A DNA stretch of 31,987 bases, taken from Albidovulum sp. (lineage in GTDB: Bacteria > Pseudomonadota > Alphaproteobacteria > Rhodobacterales > Rhodobacteraceae). The DNA lies in NCBI GenBank assembly GCA_030837785.1, contig JAUQYA010000110.1:1-31987 (forward strand), read 5' to 3'. Position 1 is the stretch's first letter; each line of letters begins with the position of its first letter. The notes under the pieces were generated by a model. It worked only from the letters and a program-made list of their open reading frames with translations, was not told where the DNA came from and did not search any database. The position numbers and the translations under genes were made by a program. Of the stretch, positions 24,257 through 31,907 are shown piece by piece.

Positions 24257-25948
24257 CTAGCTGCGGCGCAAGCGCCGGCGCGACGGTCCGGTGTCCGCAC
24301 CCCCGCCCTGCCCGAGGTCCGGCCGGACCGGAAAGCGCAGCAGCACCTTCAGCCCGCCGGGGCCGAAATCGCGCTGGATCGACCCGGAAAGCTCCCCCTT
24401 CACGCTGGCGTCGATCAGCCGCGATCCGAAACCGGCAGCACCCGCCGCGGCCGGTTCGGCCTGCGCGCCGGCCTCCAGCCGCTCCGTCCAGGCGATGGCC
24501 ACGATGGGCCGGCCGTCAGGCCCGGGCCGCTCCACCTTCCAGGTGATCTCCAGACCGGCGCCGTCCTCCGACAGGCCGCCGTATTTCATCGCGTTGGTCA
24601 CAAGCTCGTGGGTGACGAGGGCGAAGGCATGGGCCTGACGCTCGTCCAGCCGCACCACCGGCCCCGCCATCAGATGCTCCACCTCGGTGGTGTCGAGGCA
24701 CTGCTGCAATTCCTTGCGCAGGATGGCGCCGATGTCGGTCTGGGGGCTGGCGTTCCCGGCGAGGATTTCCTGCACCGCCGCCATCGCCTGCAACCGCGCG
24801 TCGAAGGCTTCGGTGAAGGCGCGCACGTCGGTCGCGCCGCGCGCGCTCTGCCGGGCGATCGACTGGATGCGGGCGATGTGGTTCTTGATCCGGTGCTTCA
24901 TCTCCTGCAGCAGAAGGCCGCGGAATTCCGCCTCCCGCGCCGCCGCGGCGGCGACCTGGCGCGCCCGCGCCACCTCGTCGCGGCGGGCCGCGATCCCGAA
25001 CCCCGCGGCAGCGGCGAAGAGCGCCGAGGTCAGCCCGACGAGGAGACTGCCGAGGTGCTTCTGCCGCAGCGCCCCGGCCCCGGTCTCGTGGACGTCGAAG
25101 ACCCAGTCCCTGCCGAGGACCGGCACCGTCCGGCGCTGGGTCAGCCCCGCCGCCGCCCCGTTCCCGCCACCGCGGTAGAGCGGCCGGCCCGGCGCCCCGG
25201 TGTCGCTGACCAGAAGCCCCACCGGCAGGGGCGGCCCCGAGGCCAGCGCGGCCTCGATCAGGTCGGCGCCCCGGAACGGCGCGTAGACAAACCCGTCCAC
25301 CGGCGGCAACCCCGCCGCGTCGACCCGCCCCGCGCGACGGAAGGGCAGGTAGACCAGGACTCCCGTCTGCTTGTCGTCGGTGATTTCCTGAACAAGCTCC
25401 ACCGGCGCGCTGATCCGCGGCGCGCCGCTGGCGATGGCGCTGTCCATCGCGGCGCGGCGGACAGGTTCGGAATACATGTCATAGCCGAGCGCGTTCATGT
25501 TGCGCGGGTCCGCAGGTTCGAGAATCACGATCGGCGTGCGCCAGCCGGGGCCCGTCGCCGGCCACACCACGACCGGCACGCCGTAGTGCCCGGCGATCTC
25601 CCGCGTCGCCGCGGCGGCGTCGCTGGCCGCGATCATCCGCGCAAAGCCGATCCCCTGCACGCCGGCCAGTTCGTGGGCGATGTCGACCGAGTCGAGGAAG
25701 CGCACGAATGCGTCGCGTTCGACGGCACCGTTCGAGGCGGCGAAGAGCCCCTGCGCCGCGCGCAGGACGACGATGTGCTGCCTGAGCCGGGTAATGACCC
25801 GGTCGACCGCCAGATCGGCCGCCCTCTCGAACTCCGCCACGGCGCGGCGGTGTTCGGCCATGTAGAGCGTGAAGGTCATGGTGCAGCCCAGCACCAGCGC
25901 CGCGACGACGGCAAGCTGCGGCAGATAGGTGGCGAGAAGGCGCTTCAT
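24257..25948 (-). CDS. CHASE-domain HWE-family sensor histidine kinase
   Basis: A 563-residue membrane sensor. Helix 1 at ~8-30, a periplasmic CHASE domain at ~60-250 (GVQGIGFARMI, NALGYDMYSEPVRRAAM), helix 2 at ~299-321, a short coiled coil, then the HWE kinase core: EMKHRIKNHIARIQSIARQ with phospho-acceptor His352, N-box HELVTNAMKYGG with Asn452, and the family's W-x-E as AWTERLE (487-489). CHASE domains bind small extracellular ligands such as cytokinin-like or amino-acid-like molecules. HWE kinases without a linked response regulator often act on PhyR in Alphaproteobacteria, and phyR lies 3 kb away, so this is the best candidate in the window for an active PhyR kinase. The start ATG has no strong ribosome site; an upstream GTG at 25966 is possible. 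Confidence 0.9.
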   Translation of the reverse strand: MKRLLATYLPQLAVVAALVLGCTMTFTLYMAEHRRAVAEFERAADLAVDRVITRLRQHIVVLRAAQGLFAASNGAVERDAFVRFLDSVDIAHELAGVQGIGFARMIAASDAAAATREIAGHYGVPVVVWPATGPGWRTPIVILEPADPRNMNALGYDMYSEPVRRAAMDSAIASGAPRISAPVELVQEITDDKQTGVLVYLPFRRAGRVDAAGLPPVDGFVYAPFRGADLIEAALASGPPLPVGLLVSDTGAPGRPLYRGGGNGAAAGLTQRRTVPVLGRDWVFDVHETGAGALRQKHLGSLLVGLTSALFAAAAGFGIAARRDEVARARQVAAAAAREAEFRGLLLQEMKHRIKNHIARIQSIARQSARGATDVRAFTEAFDARLQAMAAVQEILAGNASPQTDIGAILRKELQQCLDTTEVEHLMAGPVVRLDERQAHAFALVTHELVTNAMKYGGLSEDGAGLEITWKVERPGPDGRPIVAIAWTERLEAGAQAEPAAAGAAGFGSRLIDASVKGELSGSIQRDFGPGGLKVLLRFPVRPDLGQGGGADTGPSRRRLRRS

Positions 25949-26352
25949 GACCCGGACTTCGAACACCCGGCCCGGTCAGCGGCTCGGGCGGGCATCGCGC
26001 CGCTCCGCGGCCGTTCCGGCGCCGGCCGATCCTGCCGGGCCGGGCAGGCCGGGGCCGTTGCCCGACGCCGGCGCCCGGCCCGCCCCACGGCCCGGCCGAT
26101 GCGGCTGACGGCGGGTGCAGTCGGGGGCGGTGATCACTGGCGAAACTCCGCAGCCTCGATCGCTGGTTGAACGTGCGATCCCGGGCGAACTTCGGCCATC
26201 CCGCGCCGGCGGTCAACGCCCGACCGCCGGGGCGCCGGCGTCCGGCGCCTTTCGGCTGGCTCGTCGCCCAAGGGAAAGGCCGCGCCCTTTCAGGCGCGGC
26301 CCCCACCCTGTCACTCGTCATCAAACCTGCCGGGGCTGCCGGCCCGCCCGCA
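25949..26352. other. Intergenic region upstream of the CHASE kinase, 404 bp
   Basis: It must contain the kinase promoter, but no EcfG motif with a proper -10 was found: GGAAC at 26017-26013 on the minus strand is followed at 16 nt by GATG. The part nearest the kinase is extremely GC-rich. The terminator of the next minus-strand gene lies at 26278-26301. No gene is apparent. Confidence 0.55.
26278..26301 (-). terminator. Terminator of the 26353-26841 gene
   Basis: A perfect 9-bp stem GGCCGCGCC/GGCGCGGCC with a 6-nt loop, followed on the minus strand by a pyrimidine run TTTCCCTT. It lies about 50 nt downstream of the stop codon. Confidence 0.7.
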
Positions 26353-26841
26353 TCACTTCAGCCGTGCGACCACGCCGTCGGCGAATTCGTCCACCAGACG
26401 CTGGTAGGTCTTGGCGGTATCCGAGGTGCTGAGGATCAGGGTTTCGCCCGGGACGAGCGGCACATGGGCGTTTTCCATCGAGATACTGAGGATATAGACG
26501 TCGTAGTTGCTGTTCTCGGTCTGGTCGTTGATGTTGACCTTGCCGACAAGCACCGCGTCGGCCAGATTCAGCTCGCGCTCGAAGGCATTGGCCAGTTCGA
26601 CCTCCTCGATGTCCACGAGGATTTCGGCGCCCTGCGGGGCCAGCCGGTCGCTCACGCGGGCGCCGATCGCCGCCTCGAGATCCTTCTCGAGATTGCTCCA
26701 GTAGGCCGCAGCCTTCTGGTTCTGGATGGCGGTGAGGTCCGCCGTCACGTCGATCTTGGCGATCTTGTCGACACTGGCCAGGGCCGAGGTGGCGACGGTG
26801 CCCGCGACAAGCGCGGCGGCAAGCGGCTTGATACCAAACAT
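26353..26841 (-). CDS. Secreted/periplasmic protein of unknown function, EcfG-controlled
   Basis: A 162-residue exported protein. The signal peptide MFGIKPLAAALVAGTVATSA ends near ALA-S. The mature part (VDKIAKIDVTADLTAIQNQK, then AAAYWSNLEKDLEAAIGARV) mixes helix and strand, with a central VDIEEVELANAFERELN and a C-terminal helix VDEFADGVVARL. I associate this pattern with hypothetical periplasmic proteins of Rhodobacteraceae but know no function. GGAGAG precedes the ATG at 26839-26841. An exact minus-strand EcfG promoter lies 47-71 nt upstream, back to back with the csbD promoter, which supports induction in the general stress response. Confidence 0.85.
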   Translation of the reverse strand: MFGIKPLAAALVAGTVATSALASVDKIAKIDVTADLTAIQNQKAAAYWSNLEKDLEAAIGARVSDRLAPQGAEILVDIEEVELANAFERELNLADAVLVGKVNINDQTENSNYDVYILSISMENAHVPLVPGETLILSTSDTAKTYQRLVDEFADGVVARLK

Positions 26842-26887
26842 CGTAGCTCTCCATTGGTCATGCGCCTTCGTGGCGTTGCGCTTCGAC

Positions 26888-26912
26888 AACGTGCGCCGGC
26901 GCCGGCGGTTCC
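26888..26912 (-). promoter_or_regulatory. EcfG promoter of the secreted-protein gene
   Basis: Minus strand GGAAC (26912-26908), 16 nt, CGTT (26891-26888): an exact match to the consensus in the correct orientation, about 47 nt before the start codon at 26841. Confidence 0.8.
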
Positions 26913-26970
26913 CCCCGTGCTCGCCCTTGTGCCTTCCCCGCCGCGGCCTGGCGCGACCGGGGCGGGCCGG

Positions 26971-27006
26971 CCGGGGGGCCGACCGGGGGGCCGACCGGGG
27001 GGCCGA
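26971..27006. repeat. 12-bp GC-rich tandem repeat, three copies
   Basis: CCGGGGGGCCGA is repeated three times perfectly, followed by a partial copy (CCGG). It lies between the divergent EcfG promoters of the secreted-protein gene and csbD. The function is unknown; it may merely be a slippage product. Confidence 0.9.
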
Positions 27007-27039
27007 CCGGCGGCAATCCGCGCCGCCCCGGCAGCCGGC

Positions 27040-27064
27040 GGAACCGCCTCGCGGGGGGCGCGTT
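27040..27064 (+). promoter_or_regulatory. EcfG promoter of csbD
   Basis: GGAAC (27040-27044), 16 nt, CGTT (27061-27064): an exact match, 41 nt before the csbD-like start codon. Expected transcription start near 27071. Confidence 0.85.
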
Positions 27065-27105
27065 TTCCACCCGCATTCACCGCAGCGAACGGAAAGGAGT
27101 CCGCG

Positions 27106-27303
27106 ATGAACTGGGATCAGATCGAAGGCAAATGGAAGCGGATGAAGGGCAAGGCGCAGGAGAAATGGGGCAGGCTGACCGAGGACGAACTTGACGTCGC
27201 CGCCGGCAGGCGCGAGGTGCTGGTCGGAAGGGTCCAGGAGAAGTACGGGCTCGCCAAGGACGAGGCGGAGCGGCAGATCGACGCCTGGTCGAAAGCCCTT
27301 TGA
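27106..27303 (+). CDS. CsbD family general stress protein
   Basis: A 65-residue protein with the whole CsbD pattern: MNWDQIEGKWKRMKGKAQEK, WGRLTEDELDVAAGRREVLV, and a C-terminal helix KYGLAKDEAERQIDAW. CsbD proteins are small, hydrophilic and strongly induced in stress or stationary phase (first described as a sigma-B target in Bacillus); their molecular action is unknown. GGAAAGGAG precedes the ATG. The exact EcfG promoter upstream indicates the same control logic with the alphaproteobacterial sigma factor. It is monocistronic, since no gene follows for 600 nt. Confidence 0.96.
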   Translation: MNWDQIEGKWKRMKGKAQEKWGRLTEDELDVAAGRREVLVGRVQEKYGLAKDEAERQIDAWSKAL

Positions 27304-27931
27304 TGCCCCGATGATGCCGGCGCGGCCCGTGCCTCCCCCCGTGCCTCCCGCAGGGGCGCGGGCCGTTGCCGTTTCGGGCGGGCGGCCGGCCGGCCGGCCG
27401 ATGTCCGACCCCGGGCCGACTCGGGCGCAAGACCCGCGCCGCCTTCGGGCCCCACCCGGCCGGGGCGCAGCGGATCGTTCGCCGCGCAGGGGGGATTCGG
27501 AACAGATGAAACGCACTGTTTCCCCGCTGGTCACGGTCGATTGCGGCCCTTCCGACACAATTTCCCGCCCGGCACTGACGGCATCGGCACCGGCGCCGGC
27601 AACAGTTTGCCGCATCGCCGGTGGACCAACCGGACGACAGTCCCGGGCAACCGCAGGATTGTTTCCCGAGCGTGGCGGAAGACCGGCTCCCGCCGCAAGC
27701 CGGACCGCTTAACCATGCCGGAAAACTTCAGAAATTTGGCCACCTCGGCGCCTGATTCACCGATCATTCACCCAAACGTTCCAGGTCGGCATATGGCCTT
27801 TGCGTATCGAGTTCTGGTAGTCTGGTGGTGCGAGTTGATGCCGGCGATTTGCGCCGGCCGTGCTCATGCCGGGGGCGGCAGGTCGCCCCCGGCATGATCG
27901 TGGTGAGTGGCCTTCGGGATTGTGAAAGATC
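27304..27931. other. Intergenic region, 628 bp, with leader hairpins
   Basis: No frame here looks coding. The left half is extremely GC-rich with runs such as GGCCGGCCGGCCG near 27385-27400. Around 27720-27830 the sequence is less GC-rich and contains a direct repeat ATTCACC (twice within 27752-27774), so the promoter of the downstream Hint-domain gene is probably here. Two strong hairpins follow at 27840-27896. No EcfG motif with correct spacing was found. Confidence 0.5.
27840..27896 (+). promoter_or_regulatory. Two stacked hairpins in the leader of the Hint-domain gene
   Basis: Hairpin 1: GCCGGCG/CGCCGGC (27840-27858, 5-nt loop). Hairpin 2: CATGCCGGGGGCG and its perfect complement (27865-27896, 13-bp stem, 6-nt loop). 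They lie 35-92 nt before the start codon. Hairpin 2 lacks a following T-run, so it may be a leader structure that affects translation or stability, or a Rho-assisted stop. Confidence 0.6.
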
Positions 27932-28468
27932 ATGAGTACGAATCAATTTGACGCCCTCGTCGACCGGCTTGCCCGGCTTCCCGTCCCGGCCCCCGAGGCT
28001 GCGCCCCGGCCGGCCCGGCCGAAACGCTCCGAACCCGTCGAGTGGACGCTGCCGGGGGTTTTCGAGGGGATGCGCGTCACCACCTCGTTCGGGGATCTGC
28101 CGGTCCAGGCGCTGCGCCGCCGCGATCCCTTGCGCACCCAGGCGGGCACGATCGCCGCGGTCGAATGGGTGGACCGCATCCGGCTTGACGAGGAGTTCCT
28201 TGCCGCCAACCCCGATGCGCTTCCGGTGCGGATTCCGGCGGGTGCCTTCGGCAGCGGACGGCCCGAGCGCGACCTGCTGGTGTCGCCGCATCAATACGTC
28301 AACGCCAGCCCGGTGCAGTTCTCGCAGGAGTTCCGGCGCGCCCGCGACCTGATGGGACGGCCGGGGATCATCCGCCAGCCGGTGCCGATGGCGAGCTATC
28401 ACCTGTTCCATTGCGGCGCTCCGGCCGCGGTCATGGTCGAGGGGCTCTGCCTGCGCGTCAGTCCCTGA
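27932..28468 (+). CDS. Hint-domain protein lacking the catalytic cysteine
   Basis: A 178-residue protein. After a Pro/Ala-rich N-terminus (~1-38) comes a Hint (hedgehog/intein)-like fold: VFEGMRVTTSFGDLPVQALRR, a WVDRIRLDEEF strand, PVRIPAGAFGSGRPERDLLV and SPHQYVN. The pattern is that of the Hint domains common in Rhodobacteraceae secreted proteins. Two features are odd. The position that holds the nucleophilic Cys (CFxxGTxVxT) is Val, and the protein is little more than the Hint domain, without an RTX or other partner. Autoprocessing is therefore unlikely; it may be a binding or structural relic. The ribosome site is weak (GTGAAAG). The 3' end overlaps the rlmE 3' end by 11 bp on the other strand. 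Confidence 0.75.
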   Translation: MSTNQFDALVDRLARLPVPAPEAAPRPARPKRSEPVEWTLPGVFEGMRVTTSFGDLPVQALRRRDPLRTQAGTIAAVEWVDRIRLDEEFLAANPDALPVRIPAGAFGSGRPERDLLVSPHQYVNASPVQFSQEFRRARDLMGRPGIIRQPVPMASYHLFHCGAPAAVMVEGLCLRVSP

Positions 28469-29198
28469 CGCCGGGCGCCTCCGGCACACCCCGGAACCCG
28501 GTCGCCACGACGAACTTCTCGGAACTGTCCGCCCGGCTCGCCGGCGGCTTGACGTTGGCGACCTTGGCGAAGGCGCGTTTCAGAAGTGCCTGAAGCTCGT
28601 TCTCGGCGCCGCCGGCCAGCACCTTCGCGACGAAGGTGCCGCCTTCCTCGAGCACGTCGAAGGCGAAATACGCGGCCGCCTCGCAAAGCGCGATGATCCT
28701 CAGGTGGTCGGTGCCCTTGTGGCCCGAGGCGGCCGCGGCCATGTCCGACATCACCACGTCGGCCGGCCCGCCGAGCCAGTCCTTCACCTTCTCGTCCGCC
28801 CCGTCGGAGAGGAAATCGAGCTGGTGGATCTCGGCGCCCGCGATCGGTTCCACCTCCTGCAGGTCGATGCCGAGGACGCGGCCCACCTTCTTGCCGGATT
28901 TTTCGCCAAGCGCGTTGACCCGCTCTACCGCCACCTGGCACCAGCCGCCCGGCGCGCAGCCGAGGTCAACGACGCGCGCGCCGGGAACCAGGAAGCGGAA
29001 GCGGTCATCAAGCTCGACGATCTTGTAGGCGGCACGGCCGCGGTAGCCTTCCTTCCGCGCGCGCTGGACGTAAGGATCGTTCAACTGGCGTTCCAGCCAC
29101 AGCGTCGACGACAGCTTGCGCCCCTTCGCAGTCTTCACCCGCACCTTCAGGTCGCGCTGCCCGCGCCCGGAAGTCTTGCCCGATGGGGTCCTGGCCAT
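28458..29198 (-). CDS. rlmE: 23S rRNA (uridine-2552-2'-O)-methyltransferase RlmE/FtsJ
   Basis: A 246-residue SAM-dependent RNA methyltransferase that methylates U2552 in the A-loop of 23S rRNA late in 50S assembly. The SAM motif is VVDLGCAPGGWCQVA (~77-90). The KDKE catalytic tetrad is visible: Lys59 (RAAYKIVELDD), Asp152 (VMSDMAA), Lys192 (FVAKVL) and Glu227 (SSEKFVVATGFRG). The N-terminus has the basic extension usual in Alphaproteobacteria. The start at 29198 has GGTGGAG upstream. It follows the Ppx/GppA gene by 89 nt on the same strand and is probably cotranscribed, a conserved pairing in this group. Confidence 0.96.
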   Translation of the reverse strand: MARTPSGKTSGRGQRDLKVRVKTAKGRKLSSTLWLERQLNDPYVQRARKEGYRGRAAYKIVELDDRFRFLVPGARVVDLGCAPGGWCQVAVERVNALGEKSGKKVGRVLGIDLQEVEPIAGAEIHQLDFLSDGADEKVKDWLGGPADVVMSDMAAAASGHKGTDHLRIIALCEAAAYFAFDVLEEGGTFVAKVLAGGAENELQALLKRAFAKVANVKPPASRADSSEKFVVATGFRGVPEAPGVRD

Positions 29199-29287
29199 GC
29201 GTCTCCACCCGGACGGAACCGTCCCGCCCTGCTTTCACCCCGGTTCAAATATCCAATCGGCACCGGCGCCGCAATCGCGCCGCCGGG

Positions 29288-30400
29288 TCAGAACGTCCCG
29301 TCATCGAGAACGCCGTCGGCCGACATCTGGGCATAGAGCAGCCCCTCGCGCAGGCCGCGGTCGGCGACCGACAGCCGGTCGGTCGGCCAGATGCGCATGA
29401 GCGCCTGAAGGATCGCCGCGCCGGACATGATCAGCGCATGGCGGTCGCGCCCGATCCTCGGGTCGTTGCGCCGCCCGACCGGCCCGAGCGCGAGATAGTC
29501 GCGGATCACCCTGTCGATCTGGTCCGAGGTCATGCGCAGCCCGTCGACCTTGGTCCGGTCGTAGCGCTTGAGCCCGAGATGGCTCGCGGCGACCGTCGTC
29601 ACCGTTCCCGAGGTTCCGATGATCTGGAATCCCTCGCGCGGCTGGGAGGAGTTGTAGGGCGAGAAGTCCGACAGGTTCTCCTCGAAATACCAGCTCATCA
29701 GCGCGAACCGCGCCGCATCGTCCTCGACGTCGGCGAACTGGTCCTTGAGCGTGGCGACGCCGAGCGGGACCGAGATCCAGTCGACCACCTTGGCGGCGGG
29801 AAACGGGCTTTCGGCCGGATGAAACCCGGCGTGAAGCCGCATGATCGCCCGCGGCCGGTCGGGCCGCGGCACCGAGGAAACGTCGATCCACACCAGCTCG
29901 GTCGAGCCGCCGCCGATGTCCACGACCAGAAGCTGCTCGGTCCGCGTAGAGACGAGCGGCGCACAGGACACGACCGCAAGCCGCGCCTCTTCCTCGGGCT
30001 CGATGATCTCGAGCGTGAGGCCGGTCTCGCGGGCCACCAGACGCAGGAACTCGCCCCCGTTCTTGGCCCGCCGGCACGCCTCGGTGGTCACCAGCCGCAT
30101 CCGCCTGACCTCGTGCTGGTCGAGCTTGCGACGGCAGATCTGAAGCGCCTGGACGGTCCGGGCCATCGATGTCCGGCCAAGCCGTCCCGAGGCCTCGAGC
30201 CCCTGGCCGAGCTGGACCGACTTGGAAAAGCTGTCGACGACATGGAACTGGTTGCCCTTTGGCTGGGCAATCAGCATCCGACAACTGTTCGTGCCGAGAT
30301 CAAGCGCGGCGTAAAGCTGCGCCGGATCCGGCCTTGGGAGGCGGGGCGGCTCGACCGACCTCGGGAACGCGCCTGCGCCACCCGGACGCCTGGGCGCCAT
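29288..30400 (-). CDS. Ppx/GppA phosphatase family protein
   Basis: A 370-residue enzyme of the exopolyphosphatase/guanosine pentaphosphatase family (ASKHA fold). Phosphate-1 motif YAALDLGTNSCRMLIA (~29-44), phosphate-2 motif VVDIGGGSTELVWID (~160-175) and the adenosine-type loop IIGTSGTVTTVAASHLGL (~262-280) are all present. About 28 residues of Arg/Pro-rich sequence precede the fold. It hydrolyses polyphosphate and/or pppGpp, which links phosphate storage and the stringent response; the substrate preference cannot be read from the sequence. A GGAGG site precedes the start at 30398-30400. It is the first gene of the pair with rlmE. Confidence 0.94.
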   Translation of the reverse strand: MAPRRPGGAGAFPRSVEPPRLPRPDPAQLYAALDLGTNSCRMLIAQPKGNQFHVVDSFSKSVQLGQGLEASGRLGRTSMARTVQALQICRRKLDQHEVRRMRLVTTEACRRAKNGGEFLRLVARETGLTLEIIEPEEEARLAVVSCAPLVSTRTEQLLVVDIGGGSTELVWIDVSSVPRPDRPRAIMRLHAGFHPAESPFPAAKVVDWISVPLGVATLKDQFADVEDDAARFALMSWYFEENLSDFSPYNSSQPREGFQIIGTSGTVTTVAASHLGLKRYDRTKVDGLRMTSDQIDRVIRDYLALGPVGRRNDPRIGRDRHALIMSGAAILQALMRIWPTDRLSVADRGLREGLLYAQMSADGVLDDGTF

Positions 30401-30642
30401 GATCGCGCCCTCCGATGTGATGTTGCGGTCAATCTAGTCGCCCGGTTCCCGCCGCGCAAGCCGCGCGCTTCGATCCGGCGCTGGATCGTGATGCGGAGAT
30501 TTCGGGAATGAGGGCATGGCCCCGCGGCCGCACCCCCGCTATGGAGGAAGCGCAGGTCGCTGATTTCGCGCATGATGTCGAAAACCGTCATCGGGTGTCG
30601 TGGATCGGAGAGTATTGAAGGCGCCAGCGAGAAGGATTCGTC

Positions 30643-30939
30643 ATGGCAGAGGTTACCATCGTCTACTGGCGCGACATCCCGGCCCAGGTCATCGTGGGCA
30701 AGGGACGCCGGGGCGCGAAGCGGCCGCTGCCGGAGCGGTTCGAACAGGCGATTGACCGCTGCGCCATGAAGATCGGAGCACGCGACACCGACGCCTATCT
30801 TGCCGAGTGGCGGAAGGCTCCGCCGGTCGAGGTTCCGGGCGAGGACGCCCAGGTGGCCGAGGCCGAGGCGGCGAGGCTGGATGCCGAATACGACACCGAG
30901 CGCCTCACGGCGCTCATCGCAAACGATGGTTGGGCGTGA
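30643..30939 (+). CDS. 'Virulence factor' family small protein (PF13769-like)
   Basis: A 98-residue soluble protein starting MAEVTIVYWRDIPAQVIVGK with a basic GRRGAKRPLPERFEQAID segment and an acidic C-terminal helix. This is the small protein that bears the 'virulence factor' label and is encoded before methylenetetrahydrofolate reductase in Rhodobacteraceae. Nothing in it suggests a toxin or an effector, and it has no signal peptide. Its constant position in a folate/methyl-transfer operon makes an accessory role in that pathway more credible than virulence. AAGGA lies upstream of the ATG, and the next gene starts 26 nt after its stop. Confidence 0.85.
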   Translation: MAEVTIVYWRDIPAQVIVGKGRRGAKRPLPERFEQAIDRCAMKIGARDTDAYLAEWRKAPPVEVPGEDAQVAEAEAARLDAEYDTERLTALIANDGWA

Positions 30940-30965
30940 CACCCGCGAGCCTCTGGAGGACTGCA

Positions 30966-31892
30966 ATGGCGCTTCTGAACTTCCGCCGCAAGGAAACCCC
31001 GGCCGAGCCCGCCGGTGCGAACGCCGCCGTCGAGGCGTTCCTCAAGGGCTACTCGATCGAGGTGATGCCGCGCACCGCCGAGAAGGTCGAGGATTTCCGC
31101 GCCCTCCTGCCGAAGGGCACCCGCGTCTACATCGCCCATATCGACGGCACGCCGATCGAGGAGATGGTGGCGACCGCGAAGCGGCTGAACGCCGAGGGCT
31201 TCCCGGTGATGCCGCACTTCCCCGCCCGCATCATCAAGGACCGCGCCACGCTCGCCGACTGGATCGCCCGCTACAAGGGCGAGGCGGACGTGAAGCAGGG
31301 CCTGATCCTCGCCGGCGGCGTGTCCCATGCCGAGGGAGAGTTCGATTCCTCGATGCAGCTTCTGGAAACCGGCCTCTTCGACGGGTTCGAGCGGCTTCAT
31401 GTCGCCGGCCACCCGGAAGGCAACAAGGACATCGACCCCGACGGGTCCGACCGCATGGTGATGGAGGCCGCGCGCTGGAAGACCGCCTTCGCCGAGCGCA
31501 CCGACGCGAAGATGGCGATGGCGACGCAATTCTGCTTCGAGGCCAAGCCGGTCATCGCCTGGGTGAACCGGCTGAACGCCGAAGGCGTCAAGCTTCCCGT
31601 CCACATCGGCGTGGCCGGCCCCGCCAAGCTCCAGACCCTGATCAAGTTCGCCATCGCCTGCGGCGTCGGCCCCTCGCTCAAGGTGCTCCAGAAGCGGGCG
31701 ATGGACGTGACCAAGCTGCTCTTGCCCTACGAGCCCACCGAGGTCGTGGCCGAGCTTGCCGCGCACAAGGCCGCCAACCACGGCTTCGGCATCGAAAGCG
31801 TGCATTTCTTCCCGCTGGGCGGGATCAAGGCCAACGCAACCTGGGTGATCGAACATGGCGGCAAGTCCGCCGTTCCCGCCGCGCAATCCTGA
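30966..31892 (+). CDS. Methylenetetrahydrofolate reductase family protein
   Basis: A 308-residue TIM-barrel protein of the MTHFR family. Such enzymes interconvert 5,10-methylene- and 5-methyl-tetrahydrofolate with a flavin. Family-like segments are KGYSIEVMPRTAEKVEDFRA near the N-terminus, VYIAHIDGTPIEEMVATAKR, VAGHPEGNKDID, MATQFCFEAKPVIAWV and LPVHIGVAGPAKLQTLIKFA. Canonical MetF keeps an Asp/Glu near the flavin; the divergent Rhodobacteraceae paralogue seen here is usually separate from the methionine-biosynthesis MetF. GGAGG precedes the ATG. It is the middle gene of a methyl-transfer operon, so it probably adjusts the oxidation state of one-carbon units released from or destined for methylated substrates. 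Confidence 0.88.
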   Translation: MALLNFRRKETPAEPAGANAAVEAFLKGYSIEVMPRTAEKVEDFRALLPKGTRVYIAHIDGTPIEEMVATAKRLNAEGFPVMPHFPARIIKDRATLADWIARYKGEADVKQGLILAGGVSHAEGEFDSSMQLLETGLFDGFERLHVAGHPEGNKDIDPDGSDRMVMEAARWKTAFAERTDAKMAMATQFCFEAKPVIAWVNRLNAEGVKLPVHIGVAGPAKLQTLIKFAIACGVGPSLKVLQKRAMDVTKLLLPYEPTEVVAELAAHKAANHGFGIESVHFFPLGGIKANATWVIEHGGKSAVPAAQS

Positions 31893-31907
31893 GAACCCGA
31901 GGGAAGA

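Noticed and set aside
25990..26020. An EcfG promoter for the CHASE kinase
   Set aside because: GGAAC is present on the minus strand, but at 16-17 nt the -10 reads GATG/ATGC and not CGTT.
30401..30642. A SAM- or SAH-type riboswitch before the methyl-transfer operon
   Set aside because: I could not find the conserved stems or core bases of a known SAM/SAH riboswitch in this 242-bp gap.
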